Below, piece by piece: positions 44,598 through 57,055 of a stretch of DNA of 64,000 nt. A program made the position numbers and the translations under genes. How positions within the stretch are numbered: position 1 is the stretch's first letter; each line of letters begins with the position of its first letter. The DNA lies in contig OX371223.1 of NCBI GenBank assembly GCA_947310385.1, positions 134,609,414 through 134,673,413 on the forward strand, given 5' to 3'. The notes beneath the pieces are model-generated. The model ran no database searches. It was not told the DNA's origin and was given only the letters and a program-made list of their open reading frames with translations. Source of the DNA: Nephrotoma appendiculata. Lineage: Eukaryota; Arthropoda; Insecta; Diptera; Tipulidae.

Positions 44598-47000
44598 TCA
44601 ACCTTTTAATGACAGTGTAAGGTCCTTCCCATGTGAGTTCCAACTTCGGTGATAATCCCTTCTACCGTTGCGGGTTATGAAGCCGCATACCAATTGCCCT
44701 TCCTTGAAGCCTTGATTATTTGCTCGTATGTCATATCGAGCTTTCATTCGATCACTTGATATCCAAATTTTCTCCCGTACAAATTGATGTATTTCATTGA
44801 GTTCCTCTTTCATCCGGTCGACGTAATCCTGACCGCATAGAGCTGCTGATGGAACAGCTCCAAACTTTAAATCTCCCGGTAATCAAAGAATGTTCCCAAA
44901 TATGGTTTTAGCTGGTGTCACTCCTGTTGTGTCATGTACCGCTGATCGGTAGGCCATCAGGAACATCGATATATCGTCGGCCATTTGCCATTTGTCGGCC
45001 ATTTATCGTTACTTCCGGCCATTTGCTGAAATAATCCATTATTACTAGCACATATTTATTTCCGCTCTCGGTGGTCGGAAATGTCCCCGCTACATCCATT
45101 GCAATTCTCTCAAATGGTGCCCCGACATTATATTGTTTCATGGTTCCATGGCTTTTTCATTCTACTACTGACTGTCTACATCCGGACCAGTAGAAACGTT
45201 GGCGAATTTTGGCTAGTGTTTTATTAATCCCTGGGTGACCTCCACTTGCTCCTCCATGATACTCCATAAGGATTTCCGCCATCCGATCTTTTGGCACCAC
45301 TACCAACAATTGTTTTACGTTACGGTCCGTGCTTTCCCAATTACTTTTTAGACGTCCATTTTCTATGTGGAGGCTATCCCATTGAACCCAATAAGCTTTT
45401 ACAATGGGGGTTTTGTCGGCTATCTCACTCCACATAGGCCGGTGTAGCTTTTCCTTGTGTTTCATGATGAATGATAGGTCAGCATCCCGTAATTGCTCCT
45501 TCTTGATCATTTCATCAGTCCATTCCTCATAAGGTAGCACTTGCATAACCCGAGTATCGATGATGTTTTCCTTACCCTCCACACGCCTACAATGCTTGCA
45601 TTCCACGGAACATGGCCTCCTGATAATGCGTTGGCATTTCCATGTGCGCTTCCCTTTCGATGTTCAGTTTGGAAATTGTAGCTTTGCAAACGTTCGATCC
45701 AACGTGCTACTTGTCCTTCTGGATTTTTGAATTGTTACAACCAACGCAAAGCTCCATGATCCGACGGTAGAAGAAATTTTTGGCCATAGAGGTACTTATG
45801 GAAGTGCTTAACACATTCCACTATAGCCAACAACTCTTTCCGTGTTACACAATAATTCCGCTCCGGTTTTGATAACATCTTGGAGTAATATGCAATAACT
45901 CGCTCCTCACCATTTGTTTCCTGTGATAATACTCCTCCTATACCATCATTACTTGCATCGATGTCCAAAATGAATATAACGTTGGGTATAGGGTATGCGA
46001 GGATTGGTGCTTTGCATAATCGTCGTCTTAGTTCCACAAATGCCTCTTCCTGATCATCCTTCCATTCGAATGCCTTGTTCTTCCTGGTTAACTCGTGTAA
46101 ACTCTTTGCGATGTTGGCAAATCCTGGCACGAATGTACTATATTTGGTGCACAATCCAAGGAGTTCCGTAATTCATGTAAATTTTTAGGTCATGGCCATT
46201 CCTTCACCGCTGCGATCTTATTTTCATCGGTATGGATTCCATTAGTTGTTACCTTATGACCAAATAGTTTACTTCCGTCCTAAATAGTTTACATTTCTTT
46301 GGAGTTAGCTTTAATCCGGCGGCCTGTATCCGGTCCAAAACCTCTGTCAAATTCCTTAAATGCTCGTCGAAATCTTTCCCCATGACGATGATGTCGTCCA
46401 AATATATGAAGCACGTCCTCCAATGTAATCGCTTTAGTACACACTCCATTAGCCGCTCCATAGTTCAAAAGTCGCAGAGGCGTTACATAATCCGAATGGC
46501 ATAACGTTAAATTGCCATAATCCGTTACCCACACTGAATGCCGTTTTCTCGCGATCTTCCTCCTGGACTTCCACTTGTCAATAGCCGCTTTGCAGATCTA
46601 ATTTCGAAAATATTGGAGCACCCGATAATGTGTCTAACGTGCCATCGATCCTTGGCAATGGGTAACTATCGTTTTTCGTCACAGCATTTAATTTTCGGTA
46701 ATCCACGCAAAATCTCATGCTACCATCCTTTTTCTCGACTAACACCACTGGTGAACTCCATGGACTGCTTGATGTTTCGATTACCACTGCTGCGTGGTTG
46801 GCGAATCGGCCTTTTTACTTTCTGCTCCTGTATCTATTCGATGTTTTACCATTGTGGTTCTTCCATTGTTGTCTGATGTACTGCAGAAAATTGGCATGTA
46901 CCGCTCGAGCAATTGTTTTGCCTCATTTTTCTGTTCCTTAGTAAGATCTTCGATCCATTTCTCCACGAGTTGTTCTACAACCTCTTTCTGTCCTTGCGAG
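44598..47000 (-). pseudogene. pol: Pol remnant: reverse transcriptase, RNase H, integrase
   Basis: From high to low coordinates: RT fingers/palm at 46787-46578 (SSPVVLVEKKDGSMRFCVDY, FSKLDLQSGY), RT catalytic YLDDI at 46461-46249, and RNase H at 46154-45735 (ILDIDASNDGIGGVL, KELLAIVE, LPSDHGALRWL). The RNase H end is HRKGSAHGNANALSG, altered from ADALSR. The integrase zinc region is at 45606-45157 (EYHGGASGGHPG, RFYWSG), then part of the catalytic core (FERIAMDVAGTFP, VIMDYFSKWPEV) at 45141-44932. A C-terminal piece, MKARYDIRANNQGFKEGQLV, is near 44760. Much of the integrase core after the first Asp is missing or garbled. Inactive. Confidence 0.88.
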
Positions 47001-48960
47001 TTAGTCGTATTAATCGGATTTTTTTACTCACACTTCACAATCGCAGATATTTCTTCGCATTTTCCGATTATTGTCTCTTTCTTGATGGTTTTCGTCTTAT
47101 CCGAGAGATTTAGAGTCCTAATTGGTACTCTATTATCGCTGTCTGGTTTCACCAGAACTTTCCCGATCATAATTTCTTTGGCTCCGCTCTCCGCTTTATT
47201 GGCTTCCACAACCCACAACCTGGGTGATCCAAAATCTCCCTCTAATCTTGTCCATACTATTGTTTTCGAGTTAGGTGGCAGCTTCTCCCGATGACCCATT
47301 ATAATTTGCCTGGTCGTTTCTCCTATAGCGCTAACGTGAAGTGGCAGTTCGATATTATCTTATGGTAATACACCCCGTCCAACATTCACAATGAAGCCAT
47401 TTGTTTTCATGAAGTCCATCCCCAAGATGACTTTGTCTACAATATCTGCAACCAGCACCTCGTGTTGAAAGTGTTTCCGTCCAATCCTTATTTTTTCGAC
47501 CTTTTTCCCTTTTATTGCTGAATTTTCTCCAGTCGCCGTTCATTATTTCATTCCATTAGCAGGTTCTATAATTGCATTGATAATATCCTCACGAACAATC
47601 GTATGAGTTGCTCCGGTATCCAGCGTGATCATGCATTTCTTCCCATCAATATCGGCTTCAATTGTCAAGCTGTCACCGCATCTTCTTACTCTCAAAATAT
47701 AAATGGAGGTTATGGGGCAATCGGTTGTGGGAGTCAGCTTCTGCCCCTACAAGCTGACTCCTTTTAACGACTCCAATGTTGTCTGACCCTCCTTTCTGGA
47801 TTCTATCTGCTCCTCGTTTGGTCTACGCTTCATAGAATATGCCAATCTTTCTCGTGCCTTCTTAATTTCCCAACAGTCCCGTGAGATGTGACTCATTCTA
47901 TCACACACCCAGCAATTAAGCTTGCCACTTCCATCTCTGAACCTTTGGTAGCCGGTGTGGTGTCCATTCTGGAATCGATCTCAACTCGGCGAATTGTCAT
48001 TGCTGGTTTGATGATGACCTGAGCAGTTTCGTTTGTTAACGCACAAGCGATGGTTTCCGTAAAAGTTGCCTTAGATGACAACATCACAGTTCTGCATGTC
48101 TCAGAATCTCGAATACTAGCAATGAATGCATCTATTCTAATTCTCTCCATGTAATCGGCCAACATATTTGAATGTGCTAAATGCGCTAAAAGCTTAATTG
48201 CCGATGAAAATTCCTGTAGCGATTCTCCTCCTCTTTGGTATCCACCCTTCAATTCTAATACTTCCGTATACTAATTTCCGTAAAATACTTCCGTATTTTC
48301 GATCAAACGCCTTTATAATTCTGATGTAAACGTTCCGTTCCTGCTCGGGAATGATTTGTAGTGTTTCCACCGCTTCGCCTTTAAGAGCCACAATTAACGC
48401 TCCAACACGTTGTTCTTCATTCCACTGATTTTGCTTAATCGCCGTTTTGAATTTGATACTTAAAAATACTGAAGGATGCTGTTCCATCAAATTTTGGTGG
48501 TTTTAACTTAACAGCGTTTACTGTCTGGAACACTTGATGTGTCGTTTCATTCGCCTTGACATCTTGAAACTCCTTCTCGAGACGTTGAACTTCCGCTTGT
48601 AGATCTTGTTTAACCTTTCAAAGTTTTGTTGAACCTCCCCTTTAACATTTTTTAATTTCTGTGTGTACTTCTGTTTGCAGTTTTTCCACTTTACCATGTA
48701 GTGTAGAAGAGAACTCCAAAAACCTCTCGTACATTTTCTTTTGACCATCTTCTATATAGTTTTTAATGTCCGCCCCTTGTTGCTCCATCTACTGTTTCAT
48801 TTCCTAATTCGATTGTTTTATTTCCTCGTTCGATTGTTTTATTCCCTCCAAATGTTGTCCAGTAGAAACTTTCAGATAGGTTTTGTGTTGTTTCGACCAC
48901 CGTTTATACATCCTCTTCTTTCTTGTCCACATTAAGCTCATCCAGTTTTTCCTCCTCGAA
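47001..48960 (-). pseudogene. gag: Gag and protease remnant
   Basis: A coiled-coil-like Lys/Glu-rich N-terminal piece at 48748-48518 is followed by capsid-like text (FKTAIKQNQWNEEQRVGALI) at 48490-48194 and GGYQRGGESLQEFSSAIKLL at 48252-47893. Just after it the minus strand reads CWVCDRMSHISRDC (about 47915-47874), an intact CCHC knuckle. An aspartic protease-like segment with MITLDTGATHTIV lies at about 47660-47590. Frames change several times. Confidence 0.82.
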
Positions 48961-49073
48961 ATGATACATGTCTGGATTTAAACCTTCCTTCTCCATGGCC
49001 TCACGTAGTCACTCCACAAAACTAGCTTTTGTGCGCCTTCACTGGCCAAACCTCGCTATTTCAGTTCCTTCAT

Positions 49074-49228
49074 CAATCATTCCACATCAATTTACGCCTT
49101 TATATACCAAAATATTTGTTTCTAGAATAACCCTGAATGCTCTCCAAAAATCGAGCAAATATGTTAGTATACAAATGACGCCTAAATGTTGAACCAAATC
49201 ACAAATAAAATTTAACAACTAAAATCAT
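49074..49228 (-). repeat. Partial 5' LTR of the second Ty3/gypsy element
   Basis: Matches 44286-44440 (common text: aaaatatttgtttctagaat and aaatgttgaaccaaat) at roughly 90% identity. Both outer parts of the LTR are missing, and the internal sequence joins its middle directly. Confidence 0.85.
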
Positions 49229-49399
49229 ATTCATCGATGAATGTCCAATTATTGTAGATATAGGTTTGAGAGAATTATTAATTTATTTATTGAGTATTTT
49301 CTTCAAATTTCATATGGAGAGCCATATGAAAATGAGCATAGTGGTAATTTAAAATTTTTTGCTAAATTTAACAAATATGTATTACATTTCTAAATAATT

Positions 49400-49835
49400 G
49401 TATTATTTAAAAATCCTGGGATGGGATGATTTTAAATATCCTGCGATGGGATGAAATTAGTGTTACCTGATGAACATTTTTATTTTTCCTGGGATGAAAA
49501 ACTGGGATAACTTCATTTAATCCACAAATGTAACCAAATAAATTTCGCATTTGTATTGGTGAATGTAATTCTTTTGCTTCATTTAAACATTCGCACCATT
49601 CATTATCATTTGAAGCAATGCCGCGAGCATGGTACGCTTCAACAAAAGAAATGTGTAAAATTCCAATGTATGTTCTAATACCCTCAAAAGATTTTGGGCC
49701 ACAGACATGTAATAATAGCAATCGTAAATGGAAAAGTTCGATGTCTTTTGGTGATACACATATATGCGTGTAATAATTTTATCACCTCCAAGCATTCTCC
49801 TCTTCCATTTTAATCGGGAATCTTCCCACACATGT
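49400..49835 (-). pseudogene. Helitron helicase fragment
   Basis: Minus strand, two overlapping frames. About 49831-49640 reads KWKRRMLGGDKIITRIYVY, and 49721-49407 reads LLLHVCGPKSFEGIRT and EAYHARGIASNDNEWCECL. These match the segment before the helicase core of Helitron Rep/helicase proteins (HVxGPxSFExLRT, ARGLLxDDxEW). Short fragment; no Rep or Walker motif here. Confidence 0.78.
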
Positions 49836-51522
49836 AATCAAAATTACACATCAGGATTACATTCAAGTACTGTTAAAACATTAAAAAGTGTCACGTATAA
49901 ATCTGTACAAATTTGTACACAATAATACATTTTCAATAAATACCAAATAATGATATTTGACAACTAAATTGAAAAATTACCTCGTGAGGAGACTTTTCGC
50001 TAGTAACCTGGTGACGAATAGCGTAAGGTCACATCAAAAAAGTTTAGTTCATAATCTAACCGAAAAATTGACCTCAAGCACACAGCAGCACCTGTTTATC
50101 AATTTTCGGTGACTTTTTGCGGATTTGACATACTGTATAGTTCTGATCGTAAGGCTTTAGCCCTACCACTTTTCTAAATCGCACTAATAATGCTACGTGA
50201 TATTTGCTGTTGAATATATCTCTTTTCTTAAGATAATAGACGAAAAACTATATTACGCGTCCGTAAACTGTATTATGCCGACATCTATATCATGCAACTT
50301 CACTTTACGGTCTTCTAAAACGATTTTGTGTACTTTTTTAACTTTTACAAAAAAAAAATTCCGAATTTGGACCACCGAAAAACCAATGCTAAACGCTCGC
50401 AACATCATCGGTGTTTTTACAGCCAAACTCAGCAAAACAACGTCTGACCCTTGCTTTCGATGGGGCAGATTCCCTTTAACACTTATCAAACCGCAATGAC
50501 CAGTATTCTCTATTTTCTAAAGTTGACCTAAGTAAAGATTTTGGTCGAAAACTGAGACTTGGGTGCAGCTGTTTCACTAACCTACTATTTGCAAAAAATT
50601 AATATTGTTGTTGATGTTGATTGAAGTAAATAATTAACTGAATTTTATATTTACATCTAGTGTGCTAATGAAACAACAGAAAAACTCAAGTCGCGGTTTC
50701 GAACAAAATTCAAATCGCAGTTTGCTATGCAGCAAGGGGGATAAAAACTTCAAAACAATGGACTTGAGAATTCTCGTCGTCGTTGTAAACGTAGCAACCG
50801 ACGCCATCTACTACTCGATCGAAATCGTGAATAGGATAATTGCGAAGTTGAATACAGAAAAATAAACATACTGGTGATTTTAATGGGCGGAATCATGAGT
50901 CACTCGAAAATTTTAGACGGAAACATTTTATATGAAAAAGTAACAACAATTGCTTTATTATGTTGCTTCAAAACACCAAAATTGGAAGCATTTAAACAAA
51001 ACCGGTAGAATTGTAGTTGTTTTCTATAGAAAATGTTACTACGGCAATTATGGTTCCGCCACTGTTCGATACGAACTTTTTAATGTATGGAAGTTACGAT
51101 CGATTCTATTGAAAAAATAAGTTGGAAGATGGTCTTAACGTACCGATTTTCAAGACCGATTATAATAAAGTGCAGAGTGCTTCATTTACGAAGGAATAGT
51201 GCCGCATCAAATATATAAAACATTCACCTCGGTATATAAATAGAAGAGGGGTATATTCAGTTTTTGTTATGGTTAGGTCTGATGTAGTTGAAAACGGATA
51301 AAATATATAATACGTCGAAATTTTTTGTGCACAGCGAATTGCTGTGTACAGCAGTACCTAATTCTAATTTGAATATTGTTTTATGTTGGCCCGTTAGTCT
51401 CATACTGTCACTAGGTTCCCCCAAACACAGTTTCAAACAGTTATAATAACATTTTATGTAGGGATTGTAAATTTTAAAATATCATAGAGCATACTTTTGA
51501 CAAGGAAACACCAAACTACCTG
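49836..51522. other. No gene seen; possible small MITE at 50883-51071
   Basis: Short ORFs of unknown type (for example 50197-50499). At 50883-51071 the ends ggcggaatcatgag and its approximate mirror near 51058-51071 could be a short inverted-repeat element of about 190 bp. The match is only about 12 bp, so this is weak. Confidence 0.35.
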
Positions 51523-51528
51523 TTTATT
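51523..51528 (-). terminator. Poly(A) signal of ARMT1
   Basis: AATAAA on the minus strand, about 58 bp past the ARMT1 stop codon. Confidence 0.6.
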
Positions 51529-51585
51529 GTGGCAAAAACTTTGTGTGTGATAAATAACAATTAATTAATCGATTTACTGTTTTAA

Positions 51586-53051
51586 TTAATTATCCTTTCC
51601 TATATAATGAATTAGTCCATATTCTCCTGTAATCTGCCATTTTGGATTACGTTTTTGCAATTCCTCTGCTTCACCTGGTTTTAGACCGCAAATCAATTCC
51701 GCCTTTACAGTACGCAAACTGCACAAATTACTCGGCCGAAAACCTTGTATAGCATCTACAAACGGTGTTGTCGGTAACCAATTCACCTCGCCCAATAATT
51801 TTCTATAGTTCAAATCACCCTTAATTATAAGTAATTGTGCATCACCGAGTGTTTTGTACAAGTCACTATCAACATCTTTCATTCGATGGAAAAAATATCC
51901 AGTCGTCCAAAAATATTCGTTATCCATTAGTTTGAATCGGCCATCTTGTAAATAATCGGAACACCGTTTACCAAATTTGGATAAATTTGTATCCATATGA
52001 GTTCGTAATTTGCACAGTGTCCACAAAAAATCGTCCGGCATCGTGTCGGAAATAAAGAACGGAACTAACTTCACATGAAATCGAACAGATTTCGCTAGAC
52101 AATTTTCTAAGAGAAAATCACCGATGCAAAAGTCTGTAAATAGTTCGTAGCCAGCATTATCGCAGATAAAGTCAACAATCGTTGTGCTACGATTAACGCT
52201 GGGGTCTGATAAGCTTTTCCAAATATTTTCTATATTATTCACCAATATTGATTTATCAAATTGGATTGCGGTATCAAATGGATTATCGAATGCTTTTGCT
52301 TGTACACCTCCCGATATCGATAAATCGAATTGATTTCCCCATAAATCGAGTTTGATTAAGTTATAAAAATAGTTTTCTAACATCTCGGGGTGTTCCTTCA
52401 ATACAGTCCGATGCCGCTCAATGTGATCTGCAATCATTTTCATCGGAGTGTATTGGGACACGAGAGCAAGCTCCTTCTGCTTTCGATAATAATCGTAATA
52501 TTGTAACAACGATCTAAAATAAAACGGAGATATAAAACATTAATTTTTAATGCTGGAAAGTTCAAAGCTCAATATTAGGTTACTGTTCTTCAAAAATTTC
52601 TCTGATCCGTCGGTAAACGTAGCATTGGACAAAACTCCAAACAGCGGTAAAATATGTGTTATTTTTATTACCAAGTTCACATATACTGGCGTTCCAAATA
52701 TTTTGGTCGGGACTTGATCTCGAAAAGAATTGAAGTTCTCTATCCATTGTTATATCACATCTTAGTAGTTCCAAATTTCTCACTATTGTGTTAATTTCAT
52801 CCTCCGCCTTGTTGCCATATTCGTGGATAATCGTCTCTCGGTCACTGTCTAATTCATTGATCAATTGCTTTATCTTTATGGGAAACCTCTCGGACATCGA
52901 TTTGTAAGCGAATGTCCTAAAAAAAATTCCGTGCGGGTATATGACGGGTATGACGATATTTCATCAGATTAATTAGTTACCTTTTATAGCAAGCCTTTAT
53001 GAGAACATTATAAGGATTCTTACTATCAATTACTTGATACAAAATAGACAT
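51586..53051 (-). CDS. ARMT1: Damage-control phosphatase ARMT1 (DUF89 family, subfamily III)
   Basis: The one intact host gene. Three exons: 53051-52981, 52916-52584 and 52513-51586. The introns (64 and 70 nt) have GT..AG ends, and the exons join in phase to 443 codons plus stop, close to human ARMT1 (441). The ATG at 53051 is the first in-frame Met after an upstream in-frame TAA. Exon 1/2 junction text RTFAYKSMSERFPIK and exon 2 CYVYRRIREIF fit the N-terminal helical domain. Exon 3 has LWGNQFDLSISGG, CDNAGYELFTD (Asp253, Asn254), SDT (Asp291), KGDLNYRKL and RTVK (402-405), the subfamily III RTxK motif. By family knowledge these Asp/Asn residues bind the divalent metal. Known activity: metal-dependent phosphatase on sugar phosphates such as fructose-1-phosphate; a carboxyl methyltransferase activity has also been claimed. 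Probably cytosolic; no signal peptide or membrane segment. Confidence 0.95.
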
Positions 53052-54360
53052 GATATAGTGAATGACGGAAATGCCATTAAAAGATGGTAATATACATGTT
53101 TACTTACTATTGGACGAATTGCGAACTAGGACGGTCAAATAGTTAACAGCGAATTTAGATAAACTGGAGTCAACACTAAATCTTAATGCTAAGATTGAAA
53201 ATTTATGTAAAGTTTCCATTAAAAATTTGGCAAATCCACCGCTGACCAAACCGAAAAGATATCGTAACTGACAGAAAACGGAATACCTACTTGTCACATT
53301 TGTATACAGAGCCACTCTTCAAAATTACGAAATGTGGTGCATAAATGTGGAGTCGAAATTTGGAGCGATAGATTTAAATAATTTAAGATTTTATAAAAAT
53401 ACGTGATCCCTTTAGAAACAACATCCTAGTTTAAACCTTACTCGAGAAGCTAAACTGCTTGAAGCCAAAAAACATAGTTGGTGCGGTGTTGTTTCGTGTA
53501 CTATTCAATTTTTAACGTATACAGATATAGGCACAGTCACTTTCAGCTGACAATCAAATTGAAAATAAATACTCTGATGGCTCTTCCAATGTAAGCACTG
53601 TTGATCTACTTGTGAGATTTAAATCACAAAAAAAACTTTCTATTAGAGCTTAAGAGCATCAGAGAATAGGACTATAATTAATTAACTTGATTAGTGAAGT
53701 TTTTTGAGAACTAAAGTTGATCAGTTGAGTTATTGAAAAAGCTTGTTTCTGTCTTTATTCAACCTAGTTGTAAGTTTCGGTAAATAACTAAATTTTTTAT
53801 TTGAATTTTTCATTTATAGATGGGAATGGAACAATCACATAACACCATTACAATCGAAAAACCAAAGTAAAATACAATATATTGAAGTTTTATTTTTAAA
53901 GTTCTGCTAAAACAGTCCCTTGGGGTAAAATAAGTAAGCAGACAGGAATACGGGTTTTTATCTTCAAAATCCACAACCAATTGAAACATCTATTTAATGC
54001 AGATTCGACAAGAATTTATTTTTCATGTTTCCTGCTTTACTTGGGGAGAAGCGATACGAAGTTCCCCAGATGTTTCAGATTCTAATTAACTTGTGTTTTT
54101 TGTCTTGTTAATGTTTTTCTAACAAAATTCAAAAGGGTTTTGCTTACGCCTAATTCTAAGTAGCCATTGGTGTGAGGTACAAGATGAATGATTTTCAAGG
54201 ATGGGAAAGGTAAACAACGTTGACCACCTAAAAAATGATATTTAAAACATAATTTAAACTTTATTTTACATTAGTCGGTTTGAAAAAGTTGCTAGTAGCT
54301 AATTATTTAAATATCCTATAAAATTGAAAAATGTAAAATAAATCTAAAGTTCCTAATTAA
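53052..54360. other. ARMT1 upstream region, no clear gene
   Basis: Contains the ARMT1 promoter by position. The plus strand at 53097-53270 is coding-like (LTANLDKLESTLNLNAKIEN, then KPKRYRN and stop) but has an in-frame TAG and no start, so it may be a remnant. Nothing else recognised. Confidence 0.4.
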
Positions 54361-55515
54361 CTAGAACCCGTAGCGATCTGTAGCTATCTGGGGAGTCACA
54401 GGTGGTGGATAGTGAACGGCCTATCGATAGGTAGGTTAGCGGTGAACTGAATAAGCCGTCTCCAACCGCAGCTTTGCTGGGAGGAGAGTCTCAGAGAACG
54501 GGGGAGTGGTTAACCTCTGTTCACCAAATTCTGAGTGCCTAGGATACCCAGTAGATCCCGGGCCTCCAGGTAGTGAGTGGGGAACCCTATAAACAGTAAT
54601 CCCATGAATGAAGTGGGTCCCATTTGTTTGGGATATCCATATGAATGAATGAATGAGTGAGCGAATGTGGGAGGAGGGAGGGGGGTGGTGCTCGGTTAGA
54701 AAATGGGCTGGATTAAAGTGTTACGCGACCCATGCCTATGATTGGCTAGACTGGGGGCCAATTTAACAAAGCTCAGTCGTGAACAGAGCCCTCTGGATAC
54801 CTGGCGACCTCCAGTTGTATTTAGCATTGCCTGCGTATACGGATCTCTGCGCAGGTCGACCTATGTTTCGCCGATACTCGTGGGAGAAACATGGAGAAAA
54901 AGAAAAGAAAATTAGAAGGGCCGGCAAAGGAAATAGGGGAAGATTGAGGGATATCCATCCGGCGAAGCGTCGATACAGGGAGGGACGGTCGGCGTTCAAA
55001 ATATTAGAAAAACTGGCTGCGGCCCCTGAGGGGCAGCTTACAGTACAACAACGAGAATCTGTGACATGGGCTAAAAAAACTGTTGGCTGTGATAGCTTGG
55101 AAAGGGTCCTTGTGTCTAAAAGACAGAGGTTCCAGGAAGAGCTGGAAATGGGCGACAGCAAACCAGCCCAGGAGCAAGCAGACAAGACGTCGAGTGTTCC
55201 TAGGGATCAAAAACTGAATGTATTCAGTGAGATCGTAAAGGAGCACGTGTTGGTGCTAGTCGTCATTGACAGAAGTCAGGAAGATGGGAACAACACGTCA
55301 GGGAAGTGGAGGGTAGTGTATAATGCACTGAACTCCATTTTCGGATCCTGACATTCAGAGATGCGGGATGGTACCAAGGGCGCGTGAAGTTGACTGCGTG
55401 GTCGGACCAGAGATCGGTCCACCTTTATAAAAGGGCAGTGGTCGAAGTAGGCGAGGTGTGGCAGGGCGCGAGGTTTGAGGCAGTCTGCAGGGAGGAAATC
55501 CCGAGCAGGCCGGGA
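54361..55515 (+). pseudogene. LOA-type LINE: 5' UTR and ORF1 only
   Basis: A markedly GC-rich block in A/T-rich DNA. The leader 54361-54778 resembles a LINE 5' UTR. The ORF at 54779-55351 has a basic N-terminal half and ends in LNVFSEIVKEHVLVLVVIDR, KWRVVYNALNSIF. A frame change near 55350 leads to KLTAWSDQRSVHLYKRAV and VGEVWQGARFEAV, EIPSRPG. This fits the DUF4780-type domain of ORF1 proteins from LOA-type LINEs. ORF2 is absent: the sequence stops at about 55515 and other DNA follows. Confidence 0.7.
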
Positions 55516-55585
55516 TATAACAATTGCTTTAACGTTTGCAATTTTTGTGACAATAATGGCGTCTCGCGCTAACAGGATGTAGTAG

Positions 55586-57055
55586 ATGGCGAGAAAGAAT
55601 GTAGATGAGGATTCTAAAAGAATAGAAACGAATAATTCCATTATAGAAGGTAAGTTATAGCAATGTCTACAATACGAATACTTTAAGATTTCAATTTATG
55701 GTTGTTTTAATTTACTAGATCGCGATCATCATATAAAACGTAGTAAACCATATGTTCAACCAAAGCGGCTGCTCATGACGAAAAACATTTATGCGGAGAA
55801 ATTTTGCAAAACTTTGATAACGGCGAAGCGGGGCATCAAAAGATTCCCATATTAAAACAAGTGAACCTAATCTTCAAGATAACAGCCAAAGCCGCTCGAA
55901 TGAATTTTATGATAGTGACAACGATCCTCATTTTATTCCTACTACTTTAAGTGATTCGTCTTCGTATTCATCAGATATTGATGCAAAAGAAATATCAAAA
56001 TTGCCTGATGTCATTAAATCAAACATAACGGTCAACAATTATTCGCATCTTTCCTGTATTTCTACAACAACAGTAGCTAGTGGAGATCGGCACCCCATTT
56101 CTACATTGTCAGCAACAGCTTGCAAATATCAACATGGCTTTCCGGATTTAATTACTAAAACAATTGTTCAGTCAAAATGGAAGCGTGGAATTGCCAAGGA
56201 AAAATTATGTATACCTTTAAAAGATTGTAAAAGAAATGTCGTGAAAAAATTACATGATACCAACAGCTTAAAAATAGTTACTCAAAAACAATTATCTTCT
56301 GTTTAAAATTCCCTTTCGGAAAGAGAACTCCAACCAATAAACTTCCGGAAGCAAAAATACAAGAAATAATCAAACATATTAACCAATTCCCAGCATACGA
56401 TAGTCTCACCGAAGTACGAGCAAAAGATATTTGCAAACAGACCTGAATATTTCGCTAATGTATAAATTGTATAGCTCGACGTACGCCAATCCTGTATCAG
56501 TAACGAAATATGCCGGATTAAAATTTAAAAAGCCCAAGACGGATACATGTGCCAAATACGATAATTTCAAAATGCAGATCAGCCTTGCTAAGTCTGATGA
56601 TGACAAAAAGAATTTAATTGAAATGCAATCACATCATCATCAAGCGGCTGATTTTGCTTTTAGTACAAAGGAGGATGACAAAAAATTGTCAAAATCGGAT
56701 CCAAATGTAAACTTACTCTTTCGACTTACAGCAGTGCCTCCCAACACCGCTACTTCGTTCAAATATAATTTTTACAAACGACAATTATGGACCTACAATT
56801 TAACCATTCACAATTGTGTAACAAATGAAGCCTGTTGCTACATGTGGCATGAAGGGATTTGAAAAAGAGGTGGAAACGAAATTGCTTCTTGCCTCCTCCG
56901 ACATCTTAGGCCTGAGTCATTAGGTATAGAACACATAATATTGTATAGTGACTGTTGTGCCGGTCAAAATAAAAACTCTTACGTCGCAACGATGTTCACA
57001 ATATTTCTACAATATAGCGACAACATAAAAATTATCGACTACAAATTTCTCGTAC
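55586..57055 (+). pseudogene. Transposase-like gene of a DSCxxQNKN family (copy 2), with apparent intron
   Basis: Starts at ATG 55586 (MARKNVDEDSK). An apparent intron, 55650-55718 (gtaagt..ttactag, 69 nt), joins it in phase to a 60-codon open stretch. Further segments: SRSNEFYDSDNDPHFIP-type acidic text, 56001-56306 (ending in a basic region), PEAKIQEIIKHINQFPAYDS, FKKPKTDTCAKYDN (56431-56862), YKRQLWTYNLTIHNC, and after a stop GGNEIASCLLRHLRPE and YSDCCAGQNKNSYVATMF. It is cut at 57055 by a MITE after YKFLVP, so the last catalytic segment is lost. Same domain order as 23065-24760. Several stops and shifts; inactive. Putative DDE transposase; superfamily uncertain. Confidence 0.72.

Larger units (their letters stand above)
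44044..49228 (-). mobile_element. Second Ty3/gypsy element, decayed
   Basis: Minus-strand LTR retrotransposon. Its 3' LTR (44044-44469), a polypurine tract (GGTGGGGGTAG, reverse complement of 44470-44480), pol, gag and a partial 5' LTR (49074-49228) are in order. Most domains are recognisable but split by frameshifts and stops. A deletion removed the primer-binding site and part of the 5' LTR. It is unlike the element at 11-20 kb in LTR and protein sequence. Confidence 0.88.

Noticed and set aside
46538..47294. Plus-strand ORFs up to 166 codons in the 46.5-47.3 kb region
   Set aside because: They lie opposite the RT and protease remnants of the second gypsy element and have no recognisable domain.
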